64,000 nucleotides of DNA, taken from assembly GCA_963815775.1 (NCBI GenBank), contig CAWFIB010000010.1, positions 447,024 to 511,023 of the forward strand, given 5' to 3'. The stretch comes from CAVVDY01 sp963815775. Its GTDB lineage: Bacteria > Acidobacteriota > Terriglobia > Terriglobales > Acidobacteriaceae. A program made the translations under genes and the position numbers. This document shows, piece by piece, positions 1 through 10,062 of the stretch. Each line of letters opens with the position of its first letter. Position 1 is the first letter of the stretch. The notes under the pieces are model-generated. The model was not told the DNA's origin, ran no database searches, and saw nothing but the letters and a program-made list of their open reading frames with translations.

Positions 1-207
1 GTGGCCTTTCCCCAAGCCTAGCACCGCCGGGCTTTCGACATGTTAAACATTCGGCCGTCCGCTACGTCCAAACCCTTTCCGGGTTCCTGGAACTGTGTGC
101 ACAAAGAGAGCGGTTTTTCCGCCCCTGTTGCCCACAAACGACTAAAATAAGTACACCATCGCCATCGGGTGTGACATCCAATGGCTTGTGAGTCGCTGGT
201 CCACTCA

Positions 208-2367
208 ATGAATTCGAATTCTCTTTGCAAACTCCTCGTCTTTTTGCTTGCTATAACCGTCAGCGGATTTGCGCAGCAGCCGTCGCCGTCAGCGCCGGCA
301 TCAGGCGCGGAAACCCCGGCCACGTCTGTTCCAAGTGCTTCGCCCAACGGCGACGCGGCCGCAGCGCCGGCCGTCCCGGATGACAGTACCCAGGGCTCTC
401 CCAAGACGCCCTCCAAGCCAGACAAAGCGGCGGCGTACTACCACTTCATGATGGCGCACATGTACGAGGAGATGGTTTCCGTCGATGGCCGCGCCGACTA
501 TGCGAATAAGGCAATCGAAGAATACCGTCTGGCAATCGATAACGACCCCAGCTCCGATTACCTGAACGCAGGTCTGGCGGAGTTGTACGCCAAGACCGGA
601 CGCATTCGCGATGCAGTTCTGGAAGCCCAGGACATCCTCAAGCGCGACGGCAATAACCTCGAAGCGCGTCGGCTGCTGGGCCGCATCTACCTGCGCTCGC
701 TGGGCGACATGCAGTCCAACAACCAGTCGCAGGAAGTCTTGAAGCTCGCCATCGAGCAGTACGAGCAGATCGTGAAGCTCGATCCCAAGAGCGTCGAGGA
801 CCACCTGCTGCTGGGCCGCCTGTACCGCATCAACAACCAGCTCCTGAAGGCGGAGAACGAATTCAAGACCGCCGTCGGTCTGCAGCCGCAATCCGAAGAA
901 GCGGTCACCATGCTGGCCTATCTCTACAACGAGGAAGGCGACACTTCGCGTGCCCTGCAGGTGCTGAATGCGATCCCCGAGCAGCAGCGCACCGCCAAGG
1001 TCTACTCGACGCTCGGCTACACCTACGAGCAGAGCAAGGATTACGCCAAAGCGGTGGATGCTTATCGCCATGCCGTCGAGCAGGACAAGGACAATCTCGA
1101 CTATGTCCGCGGGCTCGCGCAGAACCTGCTGAACGATGGCCAGAGCGACGCCGCCCTGGAACAGTACAAGGTCGTCGCCGACTCCGATCCCTCCGACGCC
1201 CAGACCTACATGAAGATGGCGGAGATCTACCGCCGCAACGGCAAGTACGATCAAGCCCAGGAGGCCCTTAAGAAGGCCAGCTCCATCGTGCCGGATTCGC
1301 TCGAGTTGCAGTACAACATTGCGGTCATCGACGAGTCCCAGGGCAAGTACGACGATGCCATCCAGGTTCTGACCAGCCTGCTGCAGAAAACCGAACACGG
1401 CGACGAACCGGCAGACAAGAATAACCGGGCCGTCTTTCTGGAGCGTCTGGGCACCGTGTACAAGGAATCTAATAAGCCTCAGCTCGCCATCGAGACCTTC
1501 CAGAAGATGCTGACGCTGGGCGATGACAACGCCAGTCGCGGCTACCAGGAGATGGTCGAGACCTATCGCGACGACAAGAATTGGCAGATGGCAACCAGTG
1601 TTGCCGAAGAGGCCGCCAAGAAATACCCGAACGATCGGGGCTTGCAACTGATTGCCGCTTCCCAGCAGGCCGACATGGGCAACCCGGACCAGGCGATCGC
1701 GCGCGTCAAGGGGATGCTCAAGAACAACCCCGAGGACCGAGAGATCTACATTGCGCTGGCGCAGATGTACAGCCGCCTGAAGCAGTGGAACGAGGCCGAA
1801 CAGAACATCAACAAAGCTCTGGCGTTATCGACCAAGCAGGAAGACAAGGATTACGCCACTTTCGTCGCCGGTTCCATTTACGAGCGCCAGAAGAAGTACG
1901 ACCTTGCCGAAGAACAGTTCCGCAAGGTCATCGCCACCGATCCCAAGAACGCCATGGCGCTCAACTACCTTGGCTATATGCTGGCCGATCGCGGCACGCG
2001 CCTGGACGAGTCACTGGGCTATATCCGACGTGCTGTTGCCCTCGACCCCAACAATGGCGCCTATCTGGACTCGCTCGGCTGGGCCTATTTCAAGATGGGC
2101 AACTACGAACTCGCCGAAGAAAACCTGCGCCGCGCCTCAGAGCGCATGGGTAGCGATCCGACCGTGCAGGACCACCTGGGAGAGCTCTACCAGAAAACGG
2201 GCCACCTCAAGCTGGCAGCCACCCATTGGGAGCGCGCTCTGGAAGAGTGGAACAAGACCATTCCCGCCGAGGTCGATAGCGATGATGTCGCCAAGGTCCA
2301 GAAGGAATTGGAGTCGGCCCGGGTGAAACTTGCGCAGCAGAACGGATCGGCGACGACCAAGCACTAA
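208..2367 (+). CDS. Exported tetratricopeptide-repeat protein
   Basis: About 719 residues. An N-terminal signal peptide (MNSNSLCKLLVFLLAI, then a GFAQQ cleavage region) is followed by a Pro/Ala/Ser-rich linker and then nearly continuous TPR helices from about residue 75 to the end, with recurring signatures such as LGRLYRINNQLLKAENEFK and ALNYLGYMLADRG. TPR arrays are protein-protein scaffolds, so a periplasmic or outer-membrane-associated assembly role is likely, but no specific partner is visible. I chose the ATG at 208 over the in-frame ATG at 181 because it puts the hydrophobic signal at the very N-terminus. The gene stands alone and is convergent with the minus-strand gene ending at 2422. 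The long antisense reading frame over its first half is only a codon-bias shadow. The domain call is secure; the function is not. Confidence 0.85.
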   Translation: MNSNSLCKLLVFLLAITVSGFAQQPSPSAPASGAETPATSVPSASPNGDAAAAPAVPDDSTQGSPKTPSKPDKAAAYYHFMMAHMYEEMVSVDGRADYANKAIEEYRLAIDNDPSSDYLNAGLAELYAKTGRIRDAVLEAQDILKRDGNNLEARRLLGRIYLRSLGDMQSNNQSQEVLKLAIEQYEQIVKLDPKSVEDHLLLGRLYRINNQLLKAENEFKTAVGLQPQSEEAVTMLAYLYNEEGDTSRALQVLNAIPEQQRTAKVYSTLGYTYEQSKDYAKAVDAYRHAVEQDKDNLDYVRGLAQNLLNDGQSDAALEQYKVVADSDPSDAQTYMKMAEIYRRNGKYDQAQEALKKASSIVPDSLELQYNIAVIDESQGKYDDAIQVLTSLLQKTEHGDEPADKNNRAVFLERLGTVYKESNKPQLAIETFQKMLTLGDDNASRGYQEMVETYRDDKNWQMATSVAEEAAKKYPNDRGLQLIAASQQADMGNPDQAIARVKGMLKNNPEDREIYIALAQMYSRLKQWNEAEQNINKALALSTKQEDKDYATFVAGSIYERQKKYDLAEEQFRKVIATDPKNAMALNYLGYMLADRGTRLDESLGYIRRAVALDPNNGAYLDSLGWAYFKMGNYELAEENLRRASERMGSDPTVQDHLGELYQKTGHLKLAATHWERALEEWNKTIPAEVDSDDVAKVQKELESARVKLAQQNGSATTKH

Positions 2368-2421
2368 CGTGTGATCAGGCCTGGGGCGGGTCGCAGTGCG
2401 GCCCACCTCAGCGAACCGATC

Positions 2422-2748
2422 CTAGCCGTTACCACCGAAGACGCCTTCGATCATCCGCCGCATAAAATGCCCGCCGTAGGAGCCTGCGTTCGCGGCCAGT
2501 ATCTGCAAAAAGGCCCCATACACCTGCCCGCGGTTGTGCGGCCACTTCACGACATATTGGTAATAGCCGAGGACGAGCGGAACACACGCCCACACCAGCA
2601 GTCCCCAGCGCCATGGCCGCTCAGGCCTCCATACTCCCAGGAACATGGTGAAGCCCACCACGCACAGAGCGGTCAGCAGGGCGTCGTCGACCCTCTGGTT
2701 GATCCAGCCGGTCAGCAACCCTAAGACGATCGAGATGAAGTATGCCAT
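2422..2748 (-). CDS. Small membrane protein, unknown function
   Basis: 108 residues. Three hydrophobic segments (about 1-20, 25-42 and 46-65) are followed by a soluble tail rich in Gly and aromatic residues (AFLQILAANAGSYGGHFMRR). The start is supported by a GAGGAG ribosome-binding site just upstream. It lies 18 bp downstream of the 3-hydroxybutyryl-CoA dehydrogenase gene on the same strand, so the two are probably cotranscribed. I do not recognise the family, and nothing in the sequence suggests catalysis. Confidence 0.65.
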   Translation of the reverse strand: MAYFISIVLGLLTGWINQRVDDALLTALCVVGFTMFLGVWRPERPWRWGLLVWACVPLVLGYYQYVVKWPHNRGQVYGAFLQILAANAGSYGGHFMRRMIEGVFGGNG

Positions 2749-2766
2749 CGGCTCCTCGGCTGAACT

Positions 2767-3621
<855 letters not shown>

Positions 3622-3714
3622 AGAAATGCCCTCGGTTCCTTTATGAAGACCGCCTGAAAAACATTCGAGTGTAGCAGAGGGGGTACGGATTGGCGTGGGC
3701 GCGACCGGAGGACT

Positions 3715-4491
3715 TTATTGCGAAGCCATAGCGCCTGAGTTGCGCACCCTTAGCAGCAGGCAGGTAGCATTGTCCTCTCCGCCGCCTTCGTTCGCAGCGT
3801 CTACCAGCATGTCGCAGGCGATTTGCAGGGAAGGTATCTGCGAAAGGATGGCCTTGATTTCGTCATCGCCCACGTGCCGTAAGATGCCGTCAGTGGTCAG
3901 CAGCAGCAAGTCGCCTTCCTGGGCAGGAAATTCTGCGAGGTCGGGAGGGCTGTCGTCGCCGGTTCCAAGCGCCCGGGTAATGATGTGCTGAGCGGCGGAC
4001 TGCTTGGCCTCCTGTATGGTGAGCACTCCACGCCTCACCTGCTCCATAACGAAGGAGTGGTCCTCCGTAAGCTGCACCAGTTCACCATCGCGGAGGAGAT
4101 AGATGCGGCTGTCGCCGACGTGGGCAATCGAGAACCTGTCGTCGCAGAATCGCACCGCAACCAGGGTCGTCCCCATGCCCACCGTCGCCTCGTGCTCGTC
4201 GGCGTACTGCAAAATCGATTCGTTGGCCTTGTTGACCGCATCGGCGAGAAGCCGAGCGCCGATGGGAGCGTCGATCAGCGACGCGTCGACGGCCAGCGGC
4301 TCCTGGTCGCGGAAGTATGCGAGCACGCTATCGACGGCGATGCGGCTGGCCACTTCTCCCGCTGCGTGACCGCCCATCCCATCACACACGACGTACACGC
4401 CCAGCCGCTCCTCGTAGCCAAAGGAGTCTTCGTTGGACGTGCGCACTCGACCAATGTCGCTGCGTCCTGCGACCTCAAGAGCTAAAGCCAT
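3715..4491 (-). CDS. PP2C-family serine/threonine protein phosphatase
   Basis: 258 residues, a single-domain Stp/PrpC-type metal-dependent phosphatase that dephosphorylates Ser/Thr-phosphorylated proteins. The PP2C motifs appear in order: GRVRTSNEDSFGYEE near residue 14, the metal-binding VVCDGMGGHAAGEVAS near 35, GDSRIYLLRDGELVQLTEDHS near 125, LTTDGILRHV near 200, and DNATCLLLRV near the C-terminus. There is no signal peptide or membrane anchor, so it should act in the cytoplasm. The family is often encoded beside a Hanks-type kinase, but none is nearby, so its kinase partner must lie elsewhere. Confidence 0.93.
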   Translation of the reverse strand: MALALEVAGRSDIGRVRTSNEDSFGYEERLGVYVVCDGMGGHAAGEVASRIAVDSVLAYFRDQEPLAVDASLIDAPIGARLLADAVNKANESILQYADEHEATVGMGTTLVAVRFCDDRFSIAHVGDSRIYLLRDGELVQLTEDHSFVMEQVRRGVLTIQEAKQSAAQHIITRALGTGDDSPPDLAEFPAQEGDLLLLTTDGILRHVGDDEIKAILSQIPSLQIACDMLVDAANEGGGEDNATCLLLRVRNSGAMASQ

Positions 4492-4598
4492 TCGGGGTAC
4501 AGTTTACGACGGTATCAAAAAAAAAAGCGAGTGACGAAAGTGGTGGTTTCGGGACGGACCGCCGGGTAACGACGTCATTTGCACTTTCCGCGCTCGGC

Positions 4599-5462
4599 TT
4601 ATTGCTTAGGCGGCGTCTGGCTGGGCGCCGGCTGTTTTCCGTCCTTCTGCTGGCCTTTGGGGACCTCCTGCCCGTCGTAGGTGATCTTCACGTTCGAGCC
4701 GAAGCGTTTGTAGTCCTCATATTTCACGATCTGGCGCACGTGAATGTCCCCGGTGGAAAAATGCAGGACGTCGTCGACTTTCGTGTACACCGGGAACCAG
4801 TATTTGTCGTCAATCTGCTGCCGCCAGGTAGTGAAGCTGGGAAAGAGGTTCTCCTGCCCGCCGCGCTTGTGAACACCAATGTCGGGCACGTTCTTGCCGT
4901 TGGTCTTGACGATCTGGAAGTCGTGGTCGTCGACCCAAATCCTTCCTTGGAAATATCTCTTGTTCTTTTCGATTTGCTTGGGGGCTACATCGAAGACGTA
5001 GGTCCCCAATTCGTCTTCGCGCTGCTTGCCGACATACAGAATGTTGTACTCCGGAATCTCATCGGTAGTGAGTACAAAAGGCATGCGGCGGCGAATGTCG
5101 TCGAAATCTTCCTTGGTCATCAGGATTCCGACCAGGGTGGACTCGGGCGCAAAGACGACGTGTTCAACGCGGTTGCCCTTGTCGTCAAACAGCACGTCTT
5201 CCACTTCGCGAAACTCGCCATTCACGGTGTCGCCATCGAGCGTCTGCACCAGCAGGTCCTGGCGATAGGTATATTGCTCCCGCGCTTCCTTGAACTGCTT
5301 TTCCTTAGCGGCGAAGCGCTGAATGATCTCGTCGACGCTGATGCCGGTCGGTTGCGACGGGTCCAGTTGTCCTTCACCCCGCTGCGCCAGCAGTGGAACA
5401 GACAAAACGAAGATGGCGAATGCGATCTGGGCTACGCGGCGAGTGAAGAGCTTCGAATGCAT
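4599..5462 (-). CDS. Exported LolA-like outer-membrane lipoprotein-sorting protein
   Basis: About 287 residues. A signal peptide (MHSKLFTRRVAQIAFAIFVL) is followed by a mature region reminiscent of the LolA/LolB-like beta-fold proteins annotated as outer-membrane lipoprotein-sorting proteins: VDEIIQRFAAKEKQFKEARE near 45, a long beta-rich core with YVFDVAPKQIEKNKRYFQGR, and GRIWVDDHDFQIVKTNG. The usual inference is binding of a lipid or lipoprotein in the periplasm. The C-terminal tail is Pro/Gln-rich (KQPAPSQTPPKQ). I used the ATG at 5462, which has an AGGA box 8 nt upstream, rather than the ATG at 5498. No Lol partners are adjacent. Family assignment rests on fold-like signatures only. Confidence 0.65.
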   Translation of the reverse strand: MHSKLFTRRVAQIAFAIFVLSVPLLAQRGEGQLDPSQPTGISVDEIIQRFAAKEKQFKEAREQYTYRQDLLVQTLDGDTVNGEFREVEDVLFDDKGNRVEHVVFAPESTLVGILMTKEDFDDIRRRMPFVLTTDEIPEYNILYVGKQREDELGTYVFDVAPKQIEKNKRYFQGRIWVDDHDFQIVKTNGKNVPDIGVHKRGGQENLFPSFTTWRQQIDDKYWFPVYTKVDDVLHFSTGDIHVRQIVKYEDYKRFGSNVKITYDGQEVPKGQQKDGKQPAPSQTPPKQ

Positions 5463-5590
5463 CAGGTGTCCTGAAGGGATTTTAGCGGAAAGGCTCACTC
5501 CTGTTTAGACGAGCGCAGCAGACCAACGGTAGGAACACCGTAATTGGACAAGGGTTTCGGTGGAAGCAGCTGTTCTCCTTTCGGGAGCGT

Positions 5591-5902
5591 CTAGCTCGCC
5601 TCCAGCTTCTTCACGCGATCGCTCAACGCCTCCATTTCAGCGTCTATGGCACGCAGAGCGGCAGCGTGAGTCCGTTGGCGCATTTCGACAGGAGACGCCC
5701 ATTTATGAAACTCGGTTAGCAAGGCAGTTTCTATCTTTTCCATTCGCGCTGCCATGCGCTCTTCCGCTTCCGTCAGGCGCTCTTCGGTTTCCTTCACCCG
5801 AGCCGTCAGGCGCTCTTCGGTTTCTGTCAGGCGTGCTGCCATGCGCTCTCCGCCGGCCGCAATCTCCGACACAATCCACTGCTTATCTTCCGGGGTAAGC
5901 AT
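5591..5902 (-). CDS. Small coiled-coil protein
   Basis: 103 residues. Residues 20-65 are a heptad-rich coiled coil built from an internal repeat of the type TETEERLTARVKETEERLTE. A second helical segment (MRQRTHAAALRAIDAEMEALSDRVKKLE) ends the protein. The beginning, MLTPEDKQWIVSEI, is typical of short acidobacterial coiled-coil proteins of unknown role. There is no signal peptide or membrane segment. It is divergent from the S9 peptidase gene, with about 100 bp between the starts. Only oligomerisation can be predicted. Confidence 0.6.
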   Translation of the reverse strand: MLTPEDKQWIVSEIAAGGERMAARLTETEERLTARVKETEERLTEAEERMAARMEKIETALLTEFHKWASPVEMRQRTHAAALRAIDAEMEALSDRVKKLEAS

Positions 5903-6005
5903 ATGAGGATTTTACTCCAAGCTCCTTGCAGCAGAGTTCATTTACACTATCTCGTTCGCAATAAAGCGAGCCTGTCCAGCATCCTGCGATGGCTCGCGGA
6001 GGCTT

Positions 6006-8123
6006 ATGCTTCGTCGCATCTTTGTAGCTCTCTTCCTGTTCTCTCTCTTGATCCCCGCTTTCGCGCAAAGCACGCATCCTTTCACCTTCCAGACCATGAT
6101 GCAGCTCAAGCGCATCGGGGAGCCGATGGTCTCGCCCGACGGCAAATGGGTTGCCTTCAGCGCGGTTGATGTCAACCTCGAAGCGAACACGCGCACGCCG
6201 CATCTGTGGGTAGTGCCGGTTGCCGGTAGCGAATCGCGCCGCCTCACACCTGCAACCGGCCCTGGCGAAGACCGCCCGCGCTTCTCCCCGGATGGCAAGA
6301 GCATCATCTTTGAGTCGTCCAAAGAAGGCGGTACACAGATCTGGATGCAAGACTTTGACTCTGCGAGCGAGTCGCTCACCGGCGCCGCCCGCAAGGTGAC
6401 GAACATCTCCACCGAGGCTTCTGGTGCTATCTGGTCGCCGGATGGCAAGCACATTCTCTTCGTCTCCGACGTTTATCCCGACTGCAAGGACGATGCCTGC
6501 AACAAGCAGCGCGACGAAGAGAAGGCCCAGTCGAAGGTCAAGGCGAAGCTGTTCACCACGCTCATGTTCCGGCACTGGAACCACTACTCCAACGGCAAAG
6601 TCAGCCACCTCTTCATTCAGTCGATCGACGGCGGCGCGGCGCTCGACCTCACGCCCGGCGATCATGAGGTGCCTCCGTTTTCGCTCGGCGGCCAGGACCA
6701 GTACGTCTTCTCGCCCGACGGAAAAGAAGTGGCCTATGCCTGCAATCTTGACAAGGTGCAGGCCACCAGCACCAACACCGATGTTTTCGTGGTGCCGGCG
6801 ACAGGCGGCGAGCCCAGGAAGCTCACGACGAATCCCGGCAGCGATAGCACCCCTATGTATTCGCCTGATGGCAAGTACATCGCCTATCGTTCGCAATTCC
6901 GTGCTGGGTATGAGAGTGACCGTTTCCGCCTGATGCTGTATGAACGAGCAACCAGCAAGATCACCGACATGACGCCGAGCTTCGATCGCTGGGTCGATGC
7001 GGTGGTCTGGGCGCCCGATTCGAAGTCGATTTACTTCACGGCCAACAACGAAGGCGAGAATCCAATCTACGTCCTGAACGTCGGGCAGACGAACCCGTGG
7101 CCGCAGGAACTGGTGGACGGCTACAACGACAGCCCCATGCCAACGCCCGACGGCAAGACACTCGTCTTCGACCAGATGTCTGTCGCCGCGCCGAACGAAA
7201 TCTACGCCGCACCGCTAGTTTATCCAGCGTGCAGAATGGCGGTCCCGCCAAATTCCTACAACGTCCCCGACTGCTTGTTGTCGAAGGCGAAGCCGCTGAG
7301 CAAATTGAACGACCCTGTACTCTCTCAGGTCGACATGCGCCCCATGGAGTCGTTCTGGTTCCAGGGCGCAGCCAAGGAGAAGGTGCAGGGCTTCATCATC
7401 CGGCCGCCGCAGTTCGAGCCAGGCAAGACTTATCCGCTGAAGTACGTCATTCACGGCGGTCCAGAGGGCGCTTGGGGCGACGACTGGTCGTATCGCTGGA
7501 ATCCAGAATTATTCGCCGCGAACGGCTACGTTGTAGTGATGGTAAACTTCCACGGTTCAACTGGTTACGGACAGAAGTTCATTGATGCCATTAATGGTAA
7601 CTGGGGCGGGGCGCCGTTTGACGATCTCATGATGGGCCTCGATTACGCCGAGAAAACCTACCCCTTCATCGAGAAGAACCGCGAATGCGCGCTGGGGGCC
7701 AGCTACGGCGGCTACGCCATCAACTGGATCGAAGGCCACACCGACCGCTTCAAGTGCCTGGTATCGCACGACGGCATGTTCAACACCGAATCGGCCTACG
7801 GCACCACGGAAGAGTTGTGGTTCAACGAATGGGAGTTCAAGGGCACTCCGTGGACGAACCGCGAGATGTACCGAAAGTGGTCGCCGCACCTGTTCGCAAA
7901 ATACTTCAAGACTCCCATGCTGGTGGTGCACGGACAGCTTGACTATCGCCTTGATGTCTCGGAAGGCTTCCAGCTCTTCACCACCCTGCAGCGCCTGGGA
8001 ATTCCGTCGGAGATGCTCTACTTCCCCGACGAAGGCCACTGGGTGCTGAAGCCGCAAAACTCCCAGCTCTGGTGGCAAACCGTGACCGACTGGGTGGACC
8101 GCTGGACGAAGACGAACCAGTAG
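6006..8123 (+). CDS. Secreted S9-family peptidase (prolyl-oligopeptidase / acylaminoacyl-peptidase type)
   Basis: 705 residues. A signal peptide (MLRRIFVALFLFSLLIPAFA) precedes an N-terminal WD40-like beta-propeller with repeated SPDGK/WSPDGK motifs (about residues 35-400). The C-terminal alpha/beta-hydrolase domain starts near residue 450. The nucleophile sits in GASYGGYAINW (near 560), the acid in HGQLDYRLDVSEG (near 640) and the histidine in PDEGHWVLKP (near 678), so the triad is complete. It should cleave short peptides outside the cytoplasm, probably releasing N-terminal dipeptides or acyl-amino acids. A GGAGG box lies just before the ATG. No partner gene is linked. Confidence 0.93.
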   Translation: MLRRIFVALFLFSLLIPAFAQSTHPFTFQTMMQLKRIGEPMVSPDGKWVAFSAVDVNLEANTRTPHLWVVPVAGSESRRLTPATGPGEDRPRFSPDGKSIIFESSKEGGTQIWMQDFDSASESLTGAARKVTNISTEASGAIWSPDGKHILFVSDVYPDCKDDACNKQRDEEKAQSKVKAKLFTTLMFRHWNHYSNGKVSHLFIQSIDGGAALDLTPGDHEVPPFSLGGQDQYVFSPDGKEVAYACNLDKVQATSTNTDVFVVPATGGEPRKLTTNPGSDSTPMYSPDGKYIAYRSQFRAGYESDRFRLMLYERATSKITDMTPSFDRWVDAVVWAPDSKSIYFTANNEGENPIYVLNVGQTNPWPQELVDGYNDSPMPTPDGKTLVFDQMSVAAPNEIYAAPLVYPACRMAVPPNSYNVPDCLLSKAKPLSKLNDPVLSQVDMRPMESFWFQGAAKEKVQGFIIRPPQFEPGKTYPLKYVIHGGPEGAWGDDWSYRWNPELFAANGYVVVMVNFHGSTGYGQKFIDAINGNWGGAPFDDLMMGLDYAEKTYPFIEKNRECALGASYGGYAINWIEGHTDRFKCLVSHDGMFNTESAYGTTEELWFNEWEFKGTPWTNREMYRKWSPHLFAKYFKTPMLVVHGQLDYRLDVSEGFQLFTTLQRLGIPSEMLYFPDEGHWVLKPQNSQLWWQTVTDWVDRWTKTNQ

Positions 8124-8254
8124 CGCGCCGGCTGGGGAGCGCGGGTGCCACAACCCGCACTCGCGCTTTCCACCTTCCACTCATAACAACCGGAGGTGTG
8201 AGTAGCGCACCCTGCGACCTGAAAATCTTAGTTGCGCAACCTTCGACTCGCAGG

Positions 8255-8968
8255 TTAGTGCATCGCCGCTGGAGCCGGCGTCCCGTCGGACCATTTGGCA
8301 ACCCAGACCATGAAAATAGTCGCCCGCTCTTCAGGGTCGTCCGCCGCAATAATCGGAGAGCCCGGCAGATTGGCTCCCCAGCTTTTCGCTGCATTGCCCG
8401 AAACAAAAAACATCAGATGTGGGTGCCAGTTCTTGCCCTGGTCGCCCAAGTACTGCTGCTTCGACAGCATGTAGCACATTGCTCCCGCCTCCAACGCCGG
8501 CAATTCCCTCTTATCCAGTGCCGACGCGATCGTCTCGACGATCTCTGTCTTGGATTTCCCTGCCAGCACCAGTTTGGTTTTCATCAGGAATATCGGCAAA
8601 AAGCTACTGGCGGCTGCCGGGTTGAAGCAAATGGGGCCGCGTACTTTGGGGTTCCAGAACTTCGGATCATCCGTGGCGGAGCCCCATGAACGTTCAACTA
8701 TGCACAGAAAGCCGTTCGTGCCCTTCACCGCGGTGGTGTAGCCCTTCGGTCCAAGCACCATCACTTCGGCTTCGTCCGAGATGGATTTTGGTGCAGCACT
8801 ACGAGCCAGGGCGATTTCAGAATTCTCGTCGGGCATCAGATACTGGTCGAGCGGAGCCATTGCGGGATAGGCTCCCCCGGGTTGCACTTGGGCCTGACAG
8901 GTTGCGCCGGATAAGGCAACCTGCGCAACGAACGCTAACGCGATCAGTTTGATGGGCTTTTTACGCAT
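8255..8968 (-). CDS. Exported protein of unknown function
   Basis: About 237 residues. The signal peptide MRKKPIKLIALAFVAQVALS is followed by a mature domain with EIALARSAAPKSISDEAEVMVLG, a Cys pair around NGFLCIVERSW and RGPICFNPAAASSFLP, and MSKQQYLGDQGKNWHPHLMF near the end. The ATG at 8968 was chosen because it has an AAGGAG box 7 nt upstream and begins the signal peptide; the frame continues open upstream without such support. I do not recognise the family. The conserved-looking WHPHLMFF segment and the Cys residues suggest a folded periplasmic domain. Confidence 0.6.
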   Translation of the reverse strand: MRKKPIKLIALAFVAQVALSGATCQAQVQPGGAYPAMAPLDQYLMPDENSEIALARSAAPKSISDEAEVMVLGPKGYTTAVKGTNGFLCIVERSWGSATDDPKFWNPKVRGPICFNPAAASSFLPIFLMKTKLVLAGKSKTEIVETIASALDKRELPALEAGAMCYMLSKQQYLGDQGKNWHPHLMFFVSGNAAKSWGANLPGSPIIAADDPEERATIFMVWVAKWSDGTPAPAAMH

Positions 8969-9331
8969 GGCACTCTCCTTCGAGCAATCATCCGATGGGC
9001 AGTCCGCTTGCGCGTGATCTCCAGACAGATCTTCGTAACAGGCCTCCAAAAGGCAGCCACGGACCGCACGGCTTTCATGGATTTTGTTTCTAGTCCGCAC
9101 GCTCCTTGCCTAAACCCATTACTGCTCCTGTTTTGCTTGCACCCCCTAAATAAGACACGTTAGTTGTTGGTTTCCGCTAAGTCTGAATGCGGAATGAGCG
9201 GGTACTCGGCCGGTCATACCAGTCCATCTCCCAAAAACCGAATGTGGCTGTTGCGGGATATTCGGAATTGTGTAGGGCCCATCGGGTCCTTCTTAGGCCG
9301 TTCGCAACATTTCCCTGACCTTACTGCTATT

Positions 9332-9343
9332 AGCCAATTGGCT
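9332..9343. promoter_or_regulatory. 12-bp perfect palindrome upstream of a secreted-protein gene
   Basis: AGCCAATTGGCT reads the same on both strands and ends 41 bp before the ATG at 9385. Its position fits an operator or promoter-proximal site. The roughly 280-bp leader between 9101 and 9384 holds no other gene or clear signal. Confidence 0.3.
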
Positions 9344-9384
9344 GATCAAGTGCTCCTGAAAGCCCTGAAAGTGAGGAGACCCCT

Positions 9385-9900
9385 ATGACAGACCACAAGT
9401 TTCCAGGCCTCTCCTTTGCAGCCATTATCGTGGCTGTGCTGCTGCTCACTATCGGAACAGGCGTTGCCGTGGCTCAGGTTGTTGCCTCGGCGACAGGGTC
9501 GGGTCAAATCCACGCCAACGGCGCATATCGCACCTTCACCTTCACCGCACAAACTGACAGCAACAACGTTACGACCGGTATGACACAAGGCTTTAATCGT
9601 AGTCTCCCCTTTGCCTGGGAGGGCAGCATCAACTGCCTTGACGTCGAGGGAAACATAGCTACGATGAGCGGCTTCGTAACCTATGCCAATCCGGACCCAG
9701 GCCCGGATGGAGAAACCGTTGGGACACCCCTTGTGTTTCAGGTAATCGATAACGGTGAAGGTCACAACAACCCGCCCGATCTGATTTCGCTCACGTTCTT
9801 CAACCCAAACGGGCCTCCGTTTCCGTGCCTCCAGTCGATCGACGGTATCTTTGCGAACATACCGATTGAGAACGGTAACGTACAGGTGCATAAACAATAG
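9385..9900 (+). CDS. Secreted beta-rich protein (post-COAP-1-like)
   Basis: 171 residues. A signal peptide (FAAIIVAVLLLTIGTGVAVA) precedes a mature domain with GSGQIHANGAYRTFTFTAQT, CLDVEGNIATMSGFVTYANP, LVFQVIDNGEGHNNPPDLIS and FPCLQSIDGIFANIP. This pattern resembles the small extracellular beta-sandwich domains called post-COAP-1: a modified FSF core, then a LxVxGNxAxxxG strand and an asparagine/glycine loop. A GTGAGGAG ribosome-binding site precedes the ATG. The two Cys residues could form a disulfide. No enzymatic motif is visible; an extracellular structural role is inferred. Confidence 0.6.
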   Translation: MTDHKFPGLSFAAIIVAVLLLTIGTGVAVAQVVASATGSGQIHANGAYRTFTFTAQTDSNNVTTGMTQGFNRSLPFAWEGSINCLDVEGNIATMSGFVTYANPDPGPDGETVGTPLVFQVIDNGEGHNNPPDLISLTFFNPNGPPFPCLQSIDGIFANIPIENGNVQVHKQ

Positions 9901-9968
9901 AGGGTCACCACCACGGTCGCGTGGTTGCATTTCAGAAGCAGCCATGCTCGCTTTGGGACGCCGCGGTG

Positions 9969-10056
9969 CCCACACATTCGCCGTTTCGACGATGTGTGGG
10001 TGAAGCGGTGGATCACGCCGGCTGCCCCACACATTCATGATCTTCGAATGTGTGGG
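9969..10056. terminator. Twin hairpins between convergent genes
   Basis: Two related stem-loops lie between a plus-strand gene ending at 9900 and a minus-strand gene ending at 10063. The first pairs CCCACACAT (9969-9977) with ATGTGTGGG (9992-10000). The second pairs CCCACACATTC (10026-10036) with GAATGTGTGGG (10046-10056), a perfect 11-bp stem with a 9-nt loop. There is no T-run. They may act as a bidirectional terminator or mRNA-end stabiliser, or be copies of a dispersed palindromic repeat. Confidence 0.5.
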
Positions 10057-10062
10057 ATAGCC

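Noticed and set aside
301..1647. 448-residue reading frame antisense to the TPR gene
   Set aside because: It mirrors a GC-rich codon pattern, has no ribosome-binding site or domain, and the plus strand encodes clear TPR repeats.
4519..4528. Run of ten A as a possible terminator for the LolA-like gene (T-run on the minus strand)
   Set aside because: No stable hairpin precedes it on the minus strand.
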